Below are positions 51,371 to 60,680 of a DNA stretch of 64,000 nt, piece by piece (position 1 is the first letter of the stretch; each line of letters begins with the position of its first letter). Origin of the DNA: DAOUJI01 sp965197415 (GTDB lineage: Bacteria; Chloroflexota; Dehalococcoidia; Lucifugimonadales; JAGWBF01); the NCBI GenBank assembly GCA_965197415.1, contig OZ240207.1, forward strand, positions 2,356,001-2,420,000. Reading direction: 5' to 3'. Below the pieces are notes generated by a model that made no database searches, was not told the DNA's origin, and worked only from the letters and a program-made list of their open reading frames with translations. The position numbers were made by a program, and so were the translations under genes.

Positions 51371-52283
51371 ACCGTATCCGCGGGTCCATGTAGCCGTACA
51401 GAATGTCAACCGCCAGGTTGATCAGAACGAAGCCCGCCGCAAACACCATTGAGACCGCCTGCACCACGTGGAAGTCCCGCCCCGCCACAGAGGTCACCAC
51501 CAGCAGCCCCAGGCCGGGCCATGCGAAAACCGTCTCTACTATTACCGACCCAGTGAGAAGATACCCGGCTATCAGCCCGAAATATGTGAGGGGTGTAATG
51601 GCCGCATTGCGCAAGCAGTGCTTCCAGACCACTTTCCATTCTTGCAGGCCCTTCAGCCGCGCCAGCTTCACGTATTCGCTGTCCAGGGTGTCCAACATGG
51701 ACGAGCGGGTCAACCTCATTATCGCCGCCACCTGGAACCAGCCCACGGTGATGACGGGAAGGACCATGTGTTTGACGGTGCCTCTGCCTGACGTGGGCAG
51801 CCATCCCAGTTCCACCGAAAAAACCCAGATGAGCATGATGCCTATCCAGAAAGACGGGGAAGATTGCCCCAAGAGAGCGAATATCTTGCCAAGAAAGTCC
51901 AACGGAGTGTCTTTCGCTGTGGCGGTAATCACTCCCAGCGCCACTGCCATAAGCGCCGCCAAGACCAGGGCCGTCGCAGACAGTTGAACAGACGCCACGA
52001 ACCTCTCCCCGACCAGGTCCATTGCCGTTCTGCCGGGCCATTTGAACGAATCCCCAAAGTCTCCCTGGACTGCGTTGCTGACGAACTTGAAATATTGAAT
52101 AGGATAGGGTTGGTCGAGGCCCCAGAAATGGCGCAGCCGTTCACGCTCTTGGGGGGAAGCGTCCAGCGGCAGCATAAGGGCGGTCGGGTCGCCTGAGGCG
52201 CGGGCCAGGGCGAACACTATCATGGAGATGGCGATCAGGACAAAGACAGCCTGGACCAGCCGTATCACAACGTAGCGCTGCAT
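51363..52283 (-). CDS. peptide-type ABC transporter permease (DppB/OppB-like)
   Basis: 306 residues from ATG 52283. Six membrane spans; N-terminal YVVIRLVQAVFVLIAISMIV, family text WGLDQPYPIQYFKFV and GDFGDSFKW, coupling loop DSEYVKLARLKGL, and ending VDILYGYMDPRIRYG. First gene of the operon dppB-dppC-dppA. The usual ATPase genes (DppD, DppF) are not present next to it. Confidence 0.93.
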   Translation of the reverse strand: MQRYVVIRLVQAVFVLIAISMIVFALARASGDPTALMLPLDASPQERERLRHFWGLDQPYPIQYFKFVSNAVQGDFGDSFKWPGRTAMDLVGERFVASVQLSATALVLAALMAVALGVITATAKDTPLDFLGKIFALLGQSSPSFWIGIMLIWVFSVELGWLPTSGRGTVKHMVLPVITVGWFQVAAIMRLTRSSMLDTLDSEYVKLARLKGLQEWKVVWKHCLRNAAITPLTYFGLIAGYLLTGSVIVETVFAWPGLGLLVVTSVAGRDFHVVQAVSMVFAAGFVLINLAVDILYGYMDPRIRYG

Positions 52284-52426
52284 GTCCTACACTCGTTCAC
52301 TTTCGCCTGCCCTCGGATGATTCAGGGAGAATACTATACCATCAAAGCATCGTGAATCGCTTCCACAGATTACCGAACCTGGGGGAATCGGGAGTGGAGG
52401 GAGTGAAGTTCATCTGAAAGGCGACG

Positions 52427-52455
52427 TTGACACATCCGCGCGTCAGCGTAAGAAT
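52427..52455 (+). promoter_or_regulatory. promoter with perfect -35
   Basis: TTGACA (52427-52432), 17-base spacer, AAGAAT (52450-52455). It lies in the 253-bp divergent gap between dppB and the hydrolase gene; nothing else was recognised there. Confidence 0.55.
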
Positions 52456-52536
52456 AGGACAGTCCAAAATCGGAGCCCGCCGGCGCAGGGATTGTCGGCG
52501 CCGGCTTATACAGACAACCGGGAGGACGTGAGACAA

Positions 52537-53337
52537 ATGCCGGGTGAATCTGCTGAATGGGAAGAAATCTCCGTCAACGTCGCGGGAACTGACTTGACGT
52601 TCGTACAAGCCGGTGAGGGCAGTCCTCTGCTTGTTCTGCATGGGGAACTGGGCCATCCCGGCTGGCTGAACTGGCACAGAGAACTGGCGCGCAACCACAA
52701 GCTGTACGTTCCTCTACACCCTGGATTTGGCATTTCTCCCAGGGTCGAGTGGGTCAGTAACGTAAGGGACCTGGCCGGGTTTTACTCCCACGTGCTGACA
52801 GATATGGAGCTTGGACCCGTCGACGTAATCGGGTTCTCCGTGGGGGGTTGGATCGCAGCCGAAATGGCGGCCGCACGCCCCCAACTCTTCCGACGCATGG
52901 CGCTGGTGGGCGCCATGGGAATCAGGCCGACCGAAGGTGAAATCAGAGACTTGTTCATAGTCCCCGCCCAGGTGTACCTCCGCGACAGCGTCTACGATAT
53001 AGACGGCACGGAGGAGTTTTCGTCCCTATATGGCGGGGCCGCCTCCCCTGAGCAGTACGAGGCTTGGGAGGACGCCCGCACCGAGGTCTCCCGGCTTGCG
53101 TGGAAGCCCTATATGCACAATCCAAGTCTGGGTCCCCTGTTGGAGGGGGTGCGAGACCTGCCCACGCTCCTGGTCTGGGGAGCCCAGGACAAGATAGTCC
53201 CCATCAGCGCGGGACAGGTCTATAACAGGTCCATCGCGAGGTCCCAACTGATTTCGTTCGAGGAGTGCGGCCACAGACCGGAAATCGAAAAGCCCCAGGA
53301 GTTCGTAGACGCAGTCGAAACATTCCTGGAGTCCTAG
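52537..53337 (+). CDS. alpha/beta-hydrolase
   Basis: 266 residues from ATG 52537 (TTG 52492 and GTG 52528 are possible but less likely). Alpha/beta-hydrolase fold: oxyanion region LLVLHGELGHPG, nucleophile elbow GFSVGGW, acid in LLVWGAQDKIVP, His in FEECGHRPEIEKP. It lies 41 bp ahead of a luciferase-like oxidoreductase in the same direction, so the two may act in one degradative route. Substrate unknown. Confidence 0.9.
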   Translation: MPGESAEWEEISVNVAGTDLTFVQAGEGSPLLVLHGELGHPGWLNWHRELARNHKLYVPLHPGFGISPRVEWVSNVRDLAGFYSHVLTDMELGPVDVIGFSVGGWIAAEMAAARPQLFRRMALVGAMGIRPTEGEIRDLFIVPAQVYLRDSVYDIDGTEEFSSLYGGAASPEQYEAWEDARTEVSRLAWKPYMHNPSLGPLLEGVRDLPTLLVWGAQDKIVPISAGQVYNRSIARSQLISFEECGHRPEIEKPQEFVDAVETFLES

Positions 53338-53378
53338 CCAAGCGACACCCATAGGTCCAAGGTGGAAGGAGCGACGTC

Positions 53379-54680
53379 ATGCACATCATGTTTTTTACCG
53401 AACGCCCCTATTATCACGTAGATGAAGACGAGATAATCAAACGGGCCAGCTACTTCGGCATCCCCAACGCCCAATTCGATCCGGTCAGAGGCAGCGATCT
53501 GTACCACGCCTACCTTGATGAAGCTCTATACGCGGAACAGGTGGGGTTCGACGGGATCATGCTCAACGAGCACCACGGCAACCCCTTCTCCCTGGGCTCG
53601 ATCATGGACCTGGAGGCCGCGATCCTGGCCCGCATTACCGAGCGCATCAAGATCGTGCTCCTGGGGAACCCTCTCCCCATCGTAGACCCGCTGAGAGTTG
53701 CCGAGGAGTTGGCCGAGATCGACATGATCTCCCGCGGGAGGCTGGTGTCGGGCTTCATCCGCGGCACAGGAAGCGAGTCTCTCCACTTCAACGCCAACCC
53801 CGCCTTCAACCGGGAGCTGTTCAACGAGGCCCACGACTTCATAGTGAAGGCATGGACTACCCCCGGTCCCTTCCGCTACGAGGGCAAGCACTTCCACTAC
53901 AGATTCGTGAACCCCTGGGTTTTGCCCATGCAGCAGCCCCATCCGCCAGTGTGGATTCCCGGCGCCGTCAGCCCCGAATCTGTGGTCTTCTGTGCCCAGA
54001 ATCGCTATCCCTACGTGGCCCTGGCAACTTTCCTCGAACCCACAATCGAGATGCTGAACCTCTATGCAGACACTGCGGCCGAACTGGGCTATCAGTCAGG
54101 GCCGGAGAACTTCGGCTACTTGCAGAGAGTGGTGGTGGCCGAGACGGAGGAGAAGGCTCAGGAGATGGGGAAGGGATTCATGTACGGCGGCGGCTTCTCC
54201 AACTTTGCGCGCCCCGAGTGGCTGTATCCCCCAGGGTACAACTCCAAGGCCACCATCAAGCGGCTGGCCCGGGTGTTCACCGATCCGGAAACGGGCGAGC
54301 CGACCCGGGTCATCACGTCGTCGGACTCCGCCGAGAAAGTCGAGGAGACGAGAAAGCGTCTCTATGCCACCTACGCGACCGAGCAGCTCAACCAGCAGCT
54401 TATGGTCGGTACGCCGAAAACGGTAATCCCCATGATTCGGAGATTCGTCGAGACATTGCGGCCCGGAATCTTCTCCCTCTGGTACACCCACGGCCCGTCA
54501 ACCCATGAAGACAGGATGACAAGCCTGCGGCTTATCGGTGAGGAAGTCCTTCCCGCAATGCACGAAATGGCGCGTGAGTTGGACTTGCCCGGCCCCTTCG
54601 AGCGTGAGCCCGGTTCCCGGCCGCTTCCTCCGTCGGGCGTACGTGAACCGGTTGTCGGAGCCAACTCCTTCAAGTCCTGA
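53379..54680 (+). CDS. luciferase-like (LLM) flavin-dependent monooxygenase, long form
   Basis: 433 residues from ATG 53379 (AAGGAG upstream). Family text: LDEALYAEQVGFDGIMLNEHHG, ILARITERIKIVLLGNPLPI, AEELAEIDMISRGRLVSGFI, PPVWIPGAVSPESVVFCAQ. The NEHHG motif is that of the two-component, FMN-dependent group (alkanal-type) and not the F420 group. It probably oxygenates an organic substrate and needs a flavin reductase encoded elsewhere. Co-directional with the hydrolase gene before it. Confidence 0.9.
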   Translation: MHIMFFTERPYYHVDEDEIIKRASYFGIPNAQFDPVRGSDLYHAYLDEALYAEQVGFDGIMLNEHHGNPFSLGSIMDLEAAILARITERIKIVLLGNPLPIVDPLRVAEELAEIDMISRGRLVSGFIRGTGSESLHFNANPAFNRELFNEAHDFIVKAWTTPGPFRYEGKHFHYRFVNPWVLPMQQPHPPVWIPGAVSPESVVFCAQNRYPYVALATFLEPTIEMLNLYADTAAELGYQSGPENFGYLQRVVVAETEEKAQEMGKGFMYGGGFSNFARPEWLYPPGYNSKATIKRLARVFTDPETGEPTRVITSSDSAEKVEETRKRLYATYATEQLNQQLMVGTPKTVIPMIRRFVETLRPGIFSLWYTHGPSTHEDRMTSLRLIGEEVLPAMHEMARELDLPGPFEREPGSRPLPPSGVREPVVGANSFKS

Positions 54681-54885
54681 CGTTAGGACAACCGGCAACG
54701 GCCTTATAAACCGGGATATCTCCTGATGCGTTCGGCTCCTCGGTCTTGCGGATGGGTCCGGAATGCCGATTTCGGCTTGGGGTGCCCACGGGAGCCAGTC
54801 TTTAGGGGAATCGGAGCAACTCGCCTGAGGCCGATCCACAGACGGAAACCGACTGGCACACCGTGCTCGCCGCCGCCTTCACCAA

Positions 54886-54902
54886 GACAGGGAGGCCCTG
54901 TC
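54886..54902. terminator. hairpin between convergent genes
   Basis: GACAGGGAGGCCCTGTC: perfect 7-base arms with a 3-base loop, 8 bp beyond the 3' end of the OpuAA-like gene. The gap 54681-54909 shows nothing else. Confidence 0.5.
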
Positions 54903-54909
54903 AAGCGTC

Positions 54910-55545
54910 CTAACCCCTGCCTGACATGCCCATTAGTAGAGCGCCCCTATCAATCTCGCCCAGCAGGCTCCCGTTATCAGCGACCACCGCAATCGGTTGT
55001 TCGGTCTCGGCCGCCATCGGGATAATCTCTTCGATATACGCATCCGGGTCCGTCGTCATCGCCGGGACGATATTTGCTTCTTCCAGGGACTCCTTCCGTT
55101 GGGAGACTAGGGCCTTAGCTTCGTCCACAGTTAGAATCCCACGCAGCGTGAAGTCACGTCCTATCAGGAACACGGCGTCGAGGCCGTAATTCTGCATGGT
55201 GTGCAGGGCCACGCGAGGGCCCTGCCGTTCGTACATAACCACGTCCGGCTCCCTCATGATTGCCTTCGCCTGAATGACCTTTGCCCTGGATACGTCCCGC
55301 ACGAAATCGGTTACGTAGTCGTCAGTCGGCAGCGTGACAATCTCCTCGGGCGAACCCTCCTGGATGATCTCTCCGTCCCGCATGATTGCGATGCGATCTC
55401 CTATTTTGAGGGCTTCGTTCAGATCGTGGGTGATGAACACAATGGTCTTGTGGAGTTCAGTCTGAAGGGAGTTGAGCTCGTCTTGCATCTCCCTTCGTAT
55501 GAGGGGGTCCAGGCCGCTGAAGGGCTCCGTCCATAAGCAGCACAT
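54910..55545 (-). CDS. glycine betaine-type ABC ATPase (OpuAA/ProV), 3' part after a frameshift
   Basis: This frame carries the second half of the ATPase, starting in Walker B (EPFSGLDPLIRREMQDELNS), with the switch THDLNEALKIGDR, then two CBS domains (about 55200-54930). The CBS pair in OpuA senses ionic strength. The nominal ATG at 55545 lies inside the ATPase and is not a real start. Joined to the 55457-56104 frame by removing one G it gives one normal protein. Confidence 0.78.
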   Translation of the reverse strand: MCCLWTEPFSGLDPLIRREMQDELNSLQTELHKTIVFITHDLNEALKIGDRIAIMRDGEIIQEGSPEEIVTLPTDDYVTDFVRDVSRAKVIQAKAIMREPDVVMYERQGPRVALHTMQNYGLDAVFLIGRDFTLRGILTVDEAKALVSQRKESLEEANIVPAMTTDPDAYIEEIIPMAAETEQPIAVVADNGSLLGEIDRGALLMGMSGRG

Positions 55546-56104
55546 CGGAATTGACCGCCAGGGCTCTGGCGAGGCCGACGCGCTGCTGCATCCCGCCGCT
55601 CATCTCCCTGGGGTAGTTGTATTCCCAACCCTTGAGTCCCACGGTCTCGATGGCCTCCGCCGCAGCTTGGCGCCTAGCTTCCTTGTCCATGCCTCTTACT
55701 TCCAGACCGTATGCCACGTTGCCCATTACGTTGAGGTGCGGAAGAAGGCCGTAGTGCTGAAAAACCATGGCGATCTTGCTGCGCCGGAATTGAACTAACT
55801 GCTCCAGAGAGTATTTTTGAATGTCCTCACCGTCGAAATATATCTGCCCCGCGCTGATTTCTGTGAGTCTGATGAGGCAGCGCACCAGGGTCGACTTGCC
55901 GCTGCCGGACAGGCCCATGACGACGAAGACCTGTCCAGTGTTGACGACGAATGAGACGTCCCTGAGCGCGACAACGACACCCAACTCCTGCCGAATCTCA
56001 GTACGACTCTTCGACGCATACTTCGGCTGAAGAGCCGTCTCCGGCTTATCGCCGAATATCTTCCATACGTTGTTGACCTCTATCTGGTGTTCACGTTGGC
56101 TCAT
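55457..56104 (-). CDS. glycine betaine-type ABC ATPase (OpuAA/ProV), 5' part before a frameshift
   Basis: From ATG 56104 (GGGAGA at 8 bases; ATG 56152 is possible). It shows the ProV/OpuAA text IEVNNVWKIFG, Walker A GLSGSGKST, AMVFQHYGLLPHLNV, signature EMSGGMQQRVGLARAL, then DVLLMD. One extra G (near 55527-55528) turns the expected DEPFSGLD into DGALQRPG and leads to a stop at 55457. No permease (OpuAB) or binding protein is adjacent, so the gene is an orphan. Gene decay or an error in the sequence both remain possible. Confidence 0.78.
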   Translation of the reverse strand: MSQREHQIEVNNVWKIFGDKPETALQPKYASKSRTEIRQELGVVVALRDVSFVVNTGQVFVVMGLSGSGKSTLVRCLIRLTEISAGQIYFDGEDIQKYSLEQLVQFRRSKIAMVFQHYGLLPHLNVMGNVAYGLEVRGMDKEARRQAAAEAIETVGLKGWEYNYPREMSGGMQQRVGLARALAVNSDVLLMDGALQRPGPPHTKGDARRAQLPSD

Positions 56105-56717
56105 GGGCGGTATCTCCCGCTGGGGTAGCTTTATCATACTTGCAGTCCCCATTGAATTCCAGCCGGGAGGAGAACCGGGAGCGGCGTACGGACGCTAGCA
56201 GGCGGCTATGAAACCCGAACGCCGCGCCAACTTGACCCAGACATGTAGGAAGCCTCGGCGGAGCGGTGCAAGGCGTCGGTTCGGGCGAAAGTGGGGCGCA
56301 CGGCCCGGAAGCTGAAGCGGGTGTTTTGTTGCGCCAGGGTGCGTTGACGGGCACAGCCAAGAGTATATAGCGTCTGGCGCCGCTGCTGGGACCAGTCAAT
56401 TTGTTGACGACAGAGGGCCGTCTGGCGGGGTGACGGGGTAGGAGTGGCCACCAGGGCCGGTTTCAGGCCGAAACTTCCCCAACGGGAGCAAAATCAGAGA
56501 GCTGAACATTCCCGAAAAGGGACAAAGGGCTGATTACTTCCGCAAAATCGCCCCGGTAAACACAACCCGGCTCCAGCCCGTCTTGTTCAGAGTATCCGTA
56601 GGTATATCGCTTGACTCACTCCCAGCAATTCGGCGATCGCCGCGTGTTGCTTTGCAATAGTCCCCAACAGGGTCACATCAGCCCTGAACAATTACAGTTG
56701 GCGAGCGGTAGAACTCC
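56105..56717. other. 613-bp region without a recognised gene
   Basis: Only open frames without family likeness are found here, for example an Arg/Gln-rich frame at 56206-56451 on the minus strand (RRQTLYTLGCARQRTLAQQN) that has no ribosome site. No tRNA, repeat of the families above or terminal inverted repeat was seen. It could be a degraded gene. It would hold the promoter of the OpuAA-like gene. Confidence 0.4.
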
Positions 56718-57803
56718 TTACTTGAACTGTGGAATCACCTTGTCGGTGACGACTCGCATGGTGTTCAGCACCACGTCCCGTGGGACGGCGGAGACCCAGT
56801 TGACCTCGAACATGATCTCGTCGGCGGCGAAGTCGTCATGCAGAATCTGAATGCGTTCCACCACCTCGTCCGGCGTGCCGAACAGGTTCGTTTGTTCGGT
56901 CTCGGCGACGCTCTGCGTCCCTGAGGTGCCGAAGGACAGGTCAAGCCGGGCGGCGTACTTCCGGGCCTCTTCCATTAGCGCGTCAGCCCCTCTCTGGGCC
57001 TCGGCTTTGGTCTCAGCCACCAGTGTCGGTATGCGAATCACGGTCGTCGGCTCACCGGGGTGGCCCGCGTCCCTCCAGGCCTGCCGGTAGTTCTCCACGT
57101 CCTCTCGCAGCACCGACGTTCCCCGGGGGTTGTGGGAGCCGCCGCCGCCGATGGCGATGCGGTAGCCTTGTTGCCCCATGGGAATAAAGCTGGCCTGGCT
57201 GTCAACTGGGAGCAGCATAGGAGGATAGGGCTTCTGGTAGGGCTTTGGAATGCTGAGGCTCGTTTCATAAAACGAAGGGTAGTTGTAGTATTTGCCTTGG
57301 AAGCCGGAGAAGTGGTCCTCGGTCCATAGCTGCTTAAGCAGGTTGAGGAACTCGAAGAAATGCTCCCTGCGCCTGTCGTCGCCGCGGGTGCGGGCGCCGG
57401 CCCCGTAGATGAACCGGCCGTGGCTGAGCTGGTCGACCATGGCCACGGACTCGGCGACCTGTATTGGGTCCTCGTGCTGAAGGTTGTCGAAGGAGTACCT
57501 GGCGCTAGCCAGGGCTGTTTTTGGGTCCAGGGTCTCCCCTTCGACCTTCAACTCTGGGCGGTGGATGGACGAGCCGATCTTGAGGTTTTTGGTGCGGTTG
57601 GCTATTGCGGCGGCCAAAACGAACACCTGGGGGTCCATGCAGGCGTGGGCCGCAAAGTGGGCGCCAGCCAGCCAGATGTAGTCCCAGCCCATCTGCTCCA
57701 ATTCGTCGACTTCCTTGAAGTTGGCCGCGTAGGCCTCCTCTTCCGCCAGGCTGCCGTCGCTGTGGTACAAAGGGTCCCAGTGGTGGAAAAGTCCAAATTG
57801 CAC
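56718..57803 (-). CDS. luciferase-like (LLM) flavin-dependent oxidoreductase
   Basis: 361 residues from GTG 57803 (GGGGGA 5 bases upstream). Family text: MQFGLFHHWDPLY, FKEVDELEQMGWDYIWLAGA, ESVAMVDQLSHGRFIYGAGA, PMLLPVDSQASFIPMGQQGY. The third luciferase-like protein in the window and not closely alike to the other two. It probably uses FMNH2 or F420H2; which one cannot be decided from motifs alone. Transcribed alone toward the OpuAA-like gene. Confidence 0.88.
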   Translation of the reverse strand: MQFGLFHHWDPLYHSDGSLAEEEAYAANFKEVDELEQMGWDYIWLAGAHFAAHACMDPQVFVLAAAIANRTKNLKIGSSIHRPELKVEGETLDPKTALASARYSFDNLQHEDPIQVAESVAMVDQLSHGRFIYGAGARTRGDDRRREHFFEFLNLLKQLWTEDHFSGFQGKYYNYPSFYETSLSIPKPYQKPYPPMLLPVDSQASFIPMGQQGYRIAIGGGGSHNPRGTSVLREDVENYRQAWRDAGHPGEPTTVIRIPTLVAETKAEAQRGADALMEEARKYAARLDLSFGTSGTQSVAETEQTNLFGTPDEVVERIQILHDDFAADEIMFEVNWVSAVPRDVVLNTMRVVTDKVIPQFK

Positions 57804-58009
57804 GATTTCCCCCTTTCGTTGTTTCCAAATGGCCTGTTATTGGAAGTAACGCTAGCGCCCAAGGCGCATGGTGTCAACAAGACGCGAGGAACAGCAGAGA
57901 AACACCGCCCCGGAGAAGGTATGCACGACCCTCTGTCGCTCCGATTAGAGCCAGGTAAGGATAGGGGCTGTTTTGAGCCAACGGGTCCTTACTGTGGTTA
58001 TTCCTCGGA

Positions 58010-58699
58010 TTATTCCCCGCCAACGGGTTTTTCTGTGTTGCCGAGGAACTTGTAGACCAGGACGGCCAAGGCCGCCCCAATTGCCGGCGCAAGCCAATAT
58101 ATCCAGTGGTGGTCCCACACCCATCCCACCAAAGCCGGGCCGAAAGACCTGGCGGGGTTCATGGACGCGCCGGAGATGGGCCCGGCAAAGGTGGCTTCCA
58201 GCGCCACTGTGGCGCCGATGGCTATAGGCGCCGCCTGAGGCCGGGCACGAGGGTCGGTGGCCACCGCTATGATGACCAGCATTAGGAAGAATGTGAGAAA
58301 TATTTCTGTGCCGAAGGACTGCCAGACTCCGCCGGAGGGCGTGGTGGCGCCCATGTCCGCCGCTTTTCCCAGAATACCCCACAGGACGAGGCTCGCCGCC
58401 GCCGCGCCGCCCAACTGGGCTGGTACATAGAAGAGGACTTCCCGCCAGGGGAACCGGCGGGCAATGGCGAATCCCAGCGTAACGGCGGGATTTATGTGGG
58501 CGCCGGAGACGTGGCCCAGCGAATATATCATCGCTGCAACAACCAAACCGAACGTGAGGCCGATGCCGAGGTTGGTGACTACGCCGCCGTATAGTTGGTC
58601 GACCATAATGGCGCCGGTCCCGGCGAACGCGAGGCCAAAGGTCCCTGTGAACTCAGCCGCACACCGTCGGAATAGATCCAACCGGTTTCTGACTAACAT
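58010..58699 (-). CDS. aquaporin (MIP family)
   Basis: 229 residues from ATG 58699. Six membrane spans and two NPA loops: SGAHINPAVTLGFA and SGASMNPARSFGPALVG. After the second NPA the Arg and Ser (NPARS) resemble water channels (AqpZ type), where glycerol facilitators have NPARD. It lies 57 bp after pstA on the same strand and may be part of that transcript. It could pass water or small neutral solutes, including arsenite in some relatives; this last idea is speculative. Confidence 0.92.
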   Translation of the reverse strand: MLVRNRLDLFRRCAAEFTGTFGLAFAGTGAIMVDQLYGGVVTNLGIGLTFGLVVAAMIYSLGHVSGAHINPAVTLGFAIARRFPWREVLFYVPAQLGGAAAASLVLWGILGKAADMGATTPSGGVWQSFGTEIFLTFFLMLVIIAVATDPRARPQAAPIAIGATVALEATFAGPISGASMNPARSFGPALVGWVWDHHWIYWLAPAIGAALAVLVYKFLGNTEKPVGGE

Positions 58700-58756
58700 T
58701 CGATGAGACCGCCGCTCGGACCTTCTCTTTGTGTACGCAACGGGATTTCGGGCAGC

Positions 58757-59653
58757 CTAGTCCTCTGCCCGACGTTGGTACTTGTTGCGGAGGAATATGG
58801 CTATGGCGTTCATGCCTAACAAGATGGCCAACAGGACTATGATTCCCGCTGCGGCAAGCCCCCTGTACTCTTCCCTTGGCTCGTTCACCCAGGCGAATAT
58901 CTGTATGGGCAGCACAGTGAAGCGGTCGAGAGGCGACGTGGGGTCAAAGGTCAGGTATACCAGGGCGCTTATGAAGATGATCGGCGCCGCTTCTCCTATC
59001 GCGCGGGACATGGCGAGAATGGTGCCAGTGAGTATGCCTGGGACGGCTGATGGAAGCACCACGGACCTGACCACGTCCCACTTGGTGGCTCCCAAGGCGA
59101 AGGCTGCCTGCCGGTGGCTTGAGGGTACGGAACGGATGGCTTCCCTGGATGCCAGGATGACGATAGGGAGCACTAGGAGGCCCAGGGTCAAGGCAGCCGA
59201 CAATATGCTCCGGCCCATGCTCAACCATTGCACGAACAGGGCCAGACCCAGGAGGCCGTACACCACCGACGGGACTCCTGCCAGGTTCCCGATGTTGATT
59301 TCTATGATTCTGGTGAGTCGGTTCTTGGGGGCGTACTCTTCAAGGTATATGGCGGAGCCGACTCCGACGGGTATCGTGAATATGCCGACGAAGACCATCA
59401 ACCAGAGGGTTCCCAGGATGGCTGCGCGAATCCCAGCCAGTTCAGCTTTCCTGGATGGGTAGTTAGTCAGAAAGTCCCAACTAAGCCAGGGGACCCCTTC
59501 GATAAAAACCTGCGCCAGCAGGACGACCAGCCCACCGACCCCAATTATCACGGCTGTCAGGAACACCAAGTAGGCGACCGCCCCGACGGCTTTCCTTTGG
59601 GCCAAGTTCTGGGAGTATACGGGTTGGTTCTCCACTAGTATTTTTCTCTCCAT
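58757..59653 (-). CDS. pstA: phosphate ABC transporter permease PstA
   Basis: 298 residues. Six membrane spans; typical PstA text: FLTNYPSRKAELAGIRAAIL, GVGSAIYLEEYAP, GVPSVVYGLLGLALFV, FALGATKWDVVRSVVLPSAV, MSRAIGEAAPIIFISA. Together with PstC it forms the inner-membrane channel for high-affinity phosphate uptake. Its start overlaps pstC by 19 bp. The ATPase gene pstB and phoU, normally next, are replaced here by an aquaporin gene. Confidence 0.95.
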   Translation of the reverse strand: MERKILVENQPVYSQNLAQRKAVGAVAYLVFLTAVIIGVGGLVVLLAQVFIEGVPWLSWDFLTNYPSRKAELAGIRAAILGTLWLMVFVGIFTIPVGVGSAIYLEEYAPKNRLTRIIEINIGNLAGVPSVVYGLLGLALFVQWLSMGRSILSAALTLGLLVLPIVILASREAIRSVPSSHRQAAFALGATKWDVVRSVVLPSAVPGILTGTILAMSRAIGEAAPIIFISALVYLTFDPTSPLDRFTVLPIQIFAWVNEPREEYRGLAAAGIIVLLAILLGMNAIAIFLRNKYQRRAED

Positions 59654-60597
59654 CGGTCAACGATCACGTTTCCCACGATGTTCAGCCCCAAAGTGAGTAT
59701 GAACAACATCAGTCCGACGGCGAAGATGGCGTTGAACTCGATGCTGCCGTGGGCCGCCTCTCCAAGACCGATCTGGGCTATATAGGCCGTCATGGTCTGG
59801 ATGCTTTCAGTGGGGTTCAAGGTGAGGTTCGGTGTGGCGCCGGCCGCTATGGTCACCAGCATCGTCTCGCCTATCGCCCGTGAAATGCCGACTATGAAGG
59901 CTGTGACGATTCCCGACAGGGCCGCGGGGACCACTACCCGCGTGGCAACTTCCAGCTTGGTCGCTCCCAGGGCGTACGCCGCCTCTCTCAGCGAGCGGGG
60001 CACTGCCAGCATTGCGTCTTCAGTCAGAGAGGAGACCATAGGGAGAATCATCAGTCCCATAATAAGACCGGCGCTCAGCGCGTTGAAGATGCGCAAGTCG
60101 GGTATTATGTGCTGAAGCTGCGGAGTGATGAAGGTCAGTGCGAAATAGCCGTAGACCACCGTGGGGATTCCTGCCAGGACTTCCAGGGCCGGCTTGATGA
60201 CTCTCCTGATTTTGTCCGGGGCGTATTCAGACAGGAATATGGCCACTCCCACCCCCGCCGGTATGGCAACCAGCGCGGAGATGGCCGCAACGAGGAACGT
60301 CCCTGAAACCAGGGGCAGCACGCCGAAGTGGTTGTTTCCGTCCACGTCTTTGATGATGGGCTGCCACGTAGTGCCGAAGAGAAAATCTATCGGATTGACG
60401 TCCTGGAAAACGGGTACTGCCTGGACCGCCAAGCCTATGAAAATGCCGACTGTGGTGAGGACCGAGACCAACGCGCAGCTGAAGAAAAGGACTTGCATGA
60501 CCCTTCCTTCGATGGCTTTTCTCCTGCGCAAGCGGGCATGCGCTACTGCTGCGGGCGTCAATCCTACCACGCTTGTATCTGTTGCGGTCTCGTCCAT
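59635..60597 (-). CDS. pstC: phosphate ABC transporter permease PstC
   Basis: 320 residues from ATG 60597; a GTG at 60651 would add 18 residues. PstC text: WQPIIKDVDGNNHFGVLPLV, GVGVAIFLSEYAPDKIRRV, GIPTVVYGYFALTFITP, YALGATKLEVATRVVVPAAL, ISRAIGETMLVTIAAG. First gene of the pst unit. The phosphate-binding protein PstS is not found in the window. The start lies about 84 bp from the four-copy TTAAC box at 60681-60719. Confidence 0.94.
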   Translation of the reverse strand: MDETATDTSVVGLTPAAVAHARLRRRKAIEGRVMQVLFFSCALVSVLTTVGIFIGLAVQAVPVFQDVNPIDFLFGTTWQPIIKDVDGNNHFGVLPLVSGTFLVAAISALVAIPAGVGVAIFLSEYAPDKIRRVIKPALEVLAGIPTVVYGYFALTFITPQLQHIIPDLRIFNALSAGLIMGLMILPMVSSLTEDAMLAVPRSLREAAYALGATKLEVATRVVVPAALSGIVTAFIVGISRAIGETMLVTIAAGATPNLTLNPTESIQTMTAYIAQIGLGEAAHGSIEFNAIFAVGLMLFILTLGLNIVGNVIVDRWREKY

Positions 60598-60680
60598 CGT
60601 CTTCGAAGTCTCTCTATTGACTGACGACTTGGACTTCCAGCGTCCAAGCACACGACAGTTGCCAGACTAGGCTCGGTTGT

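Noticed and set aside
56206..56451. Minus-strand 81-codon frame as a transposase fragment
   Set aside because: No transposase motif, terminal repeats or target duplication could be seen; left as an unexplained region.
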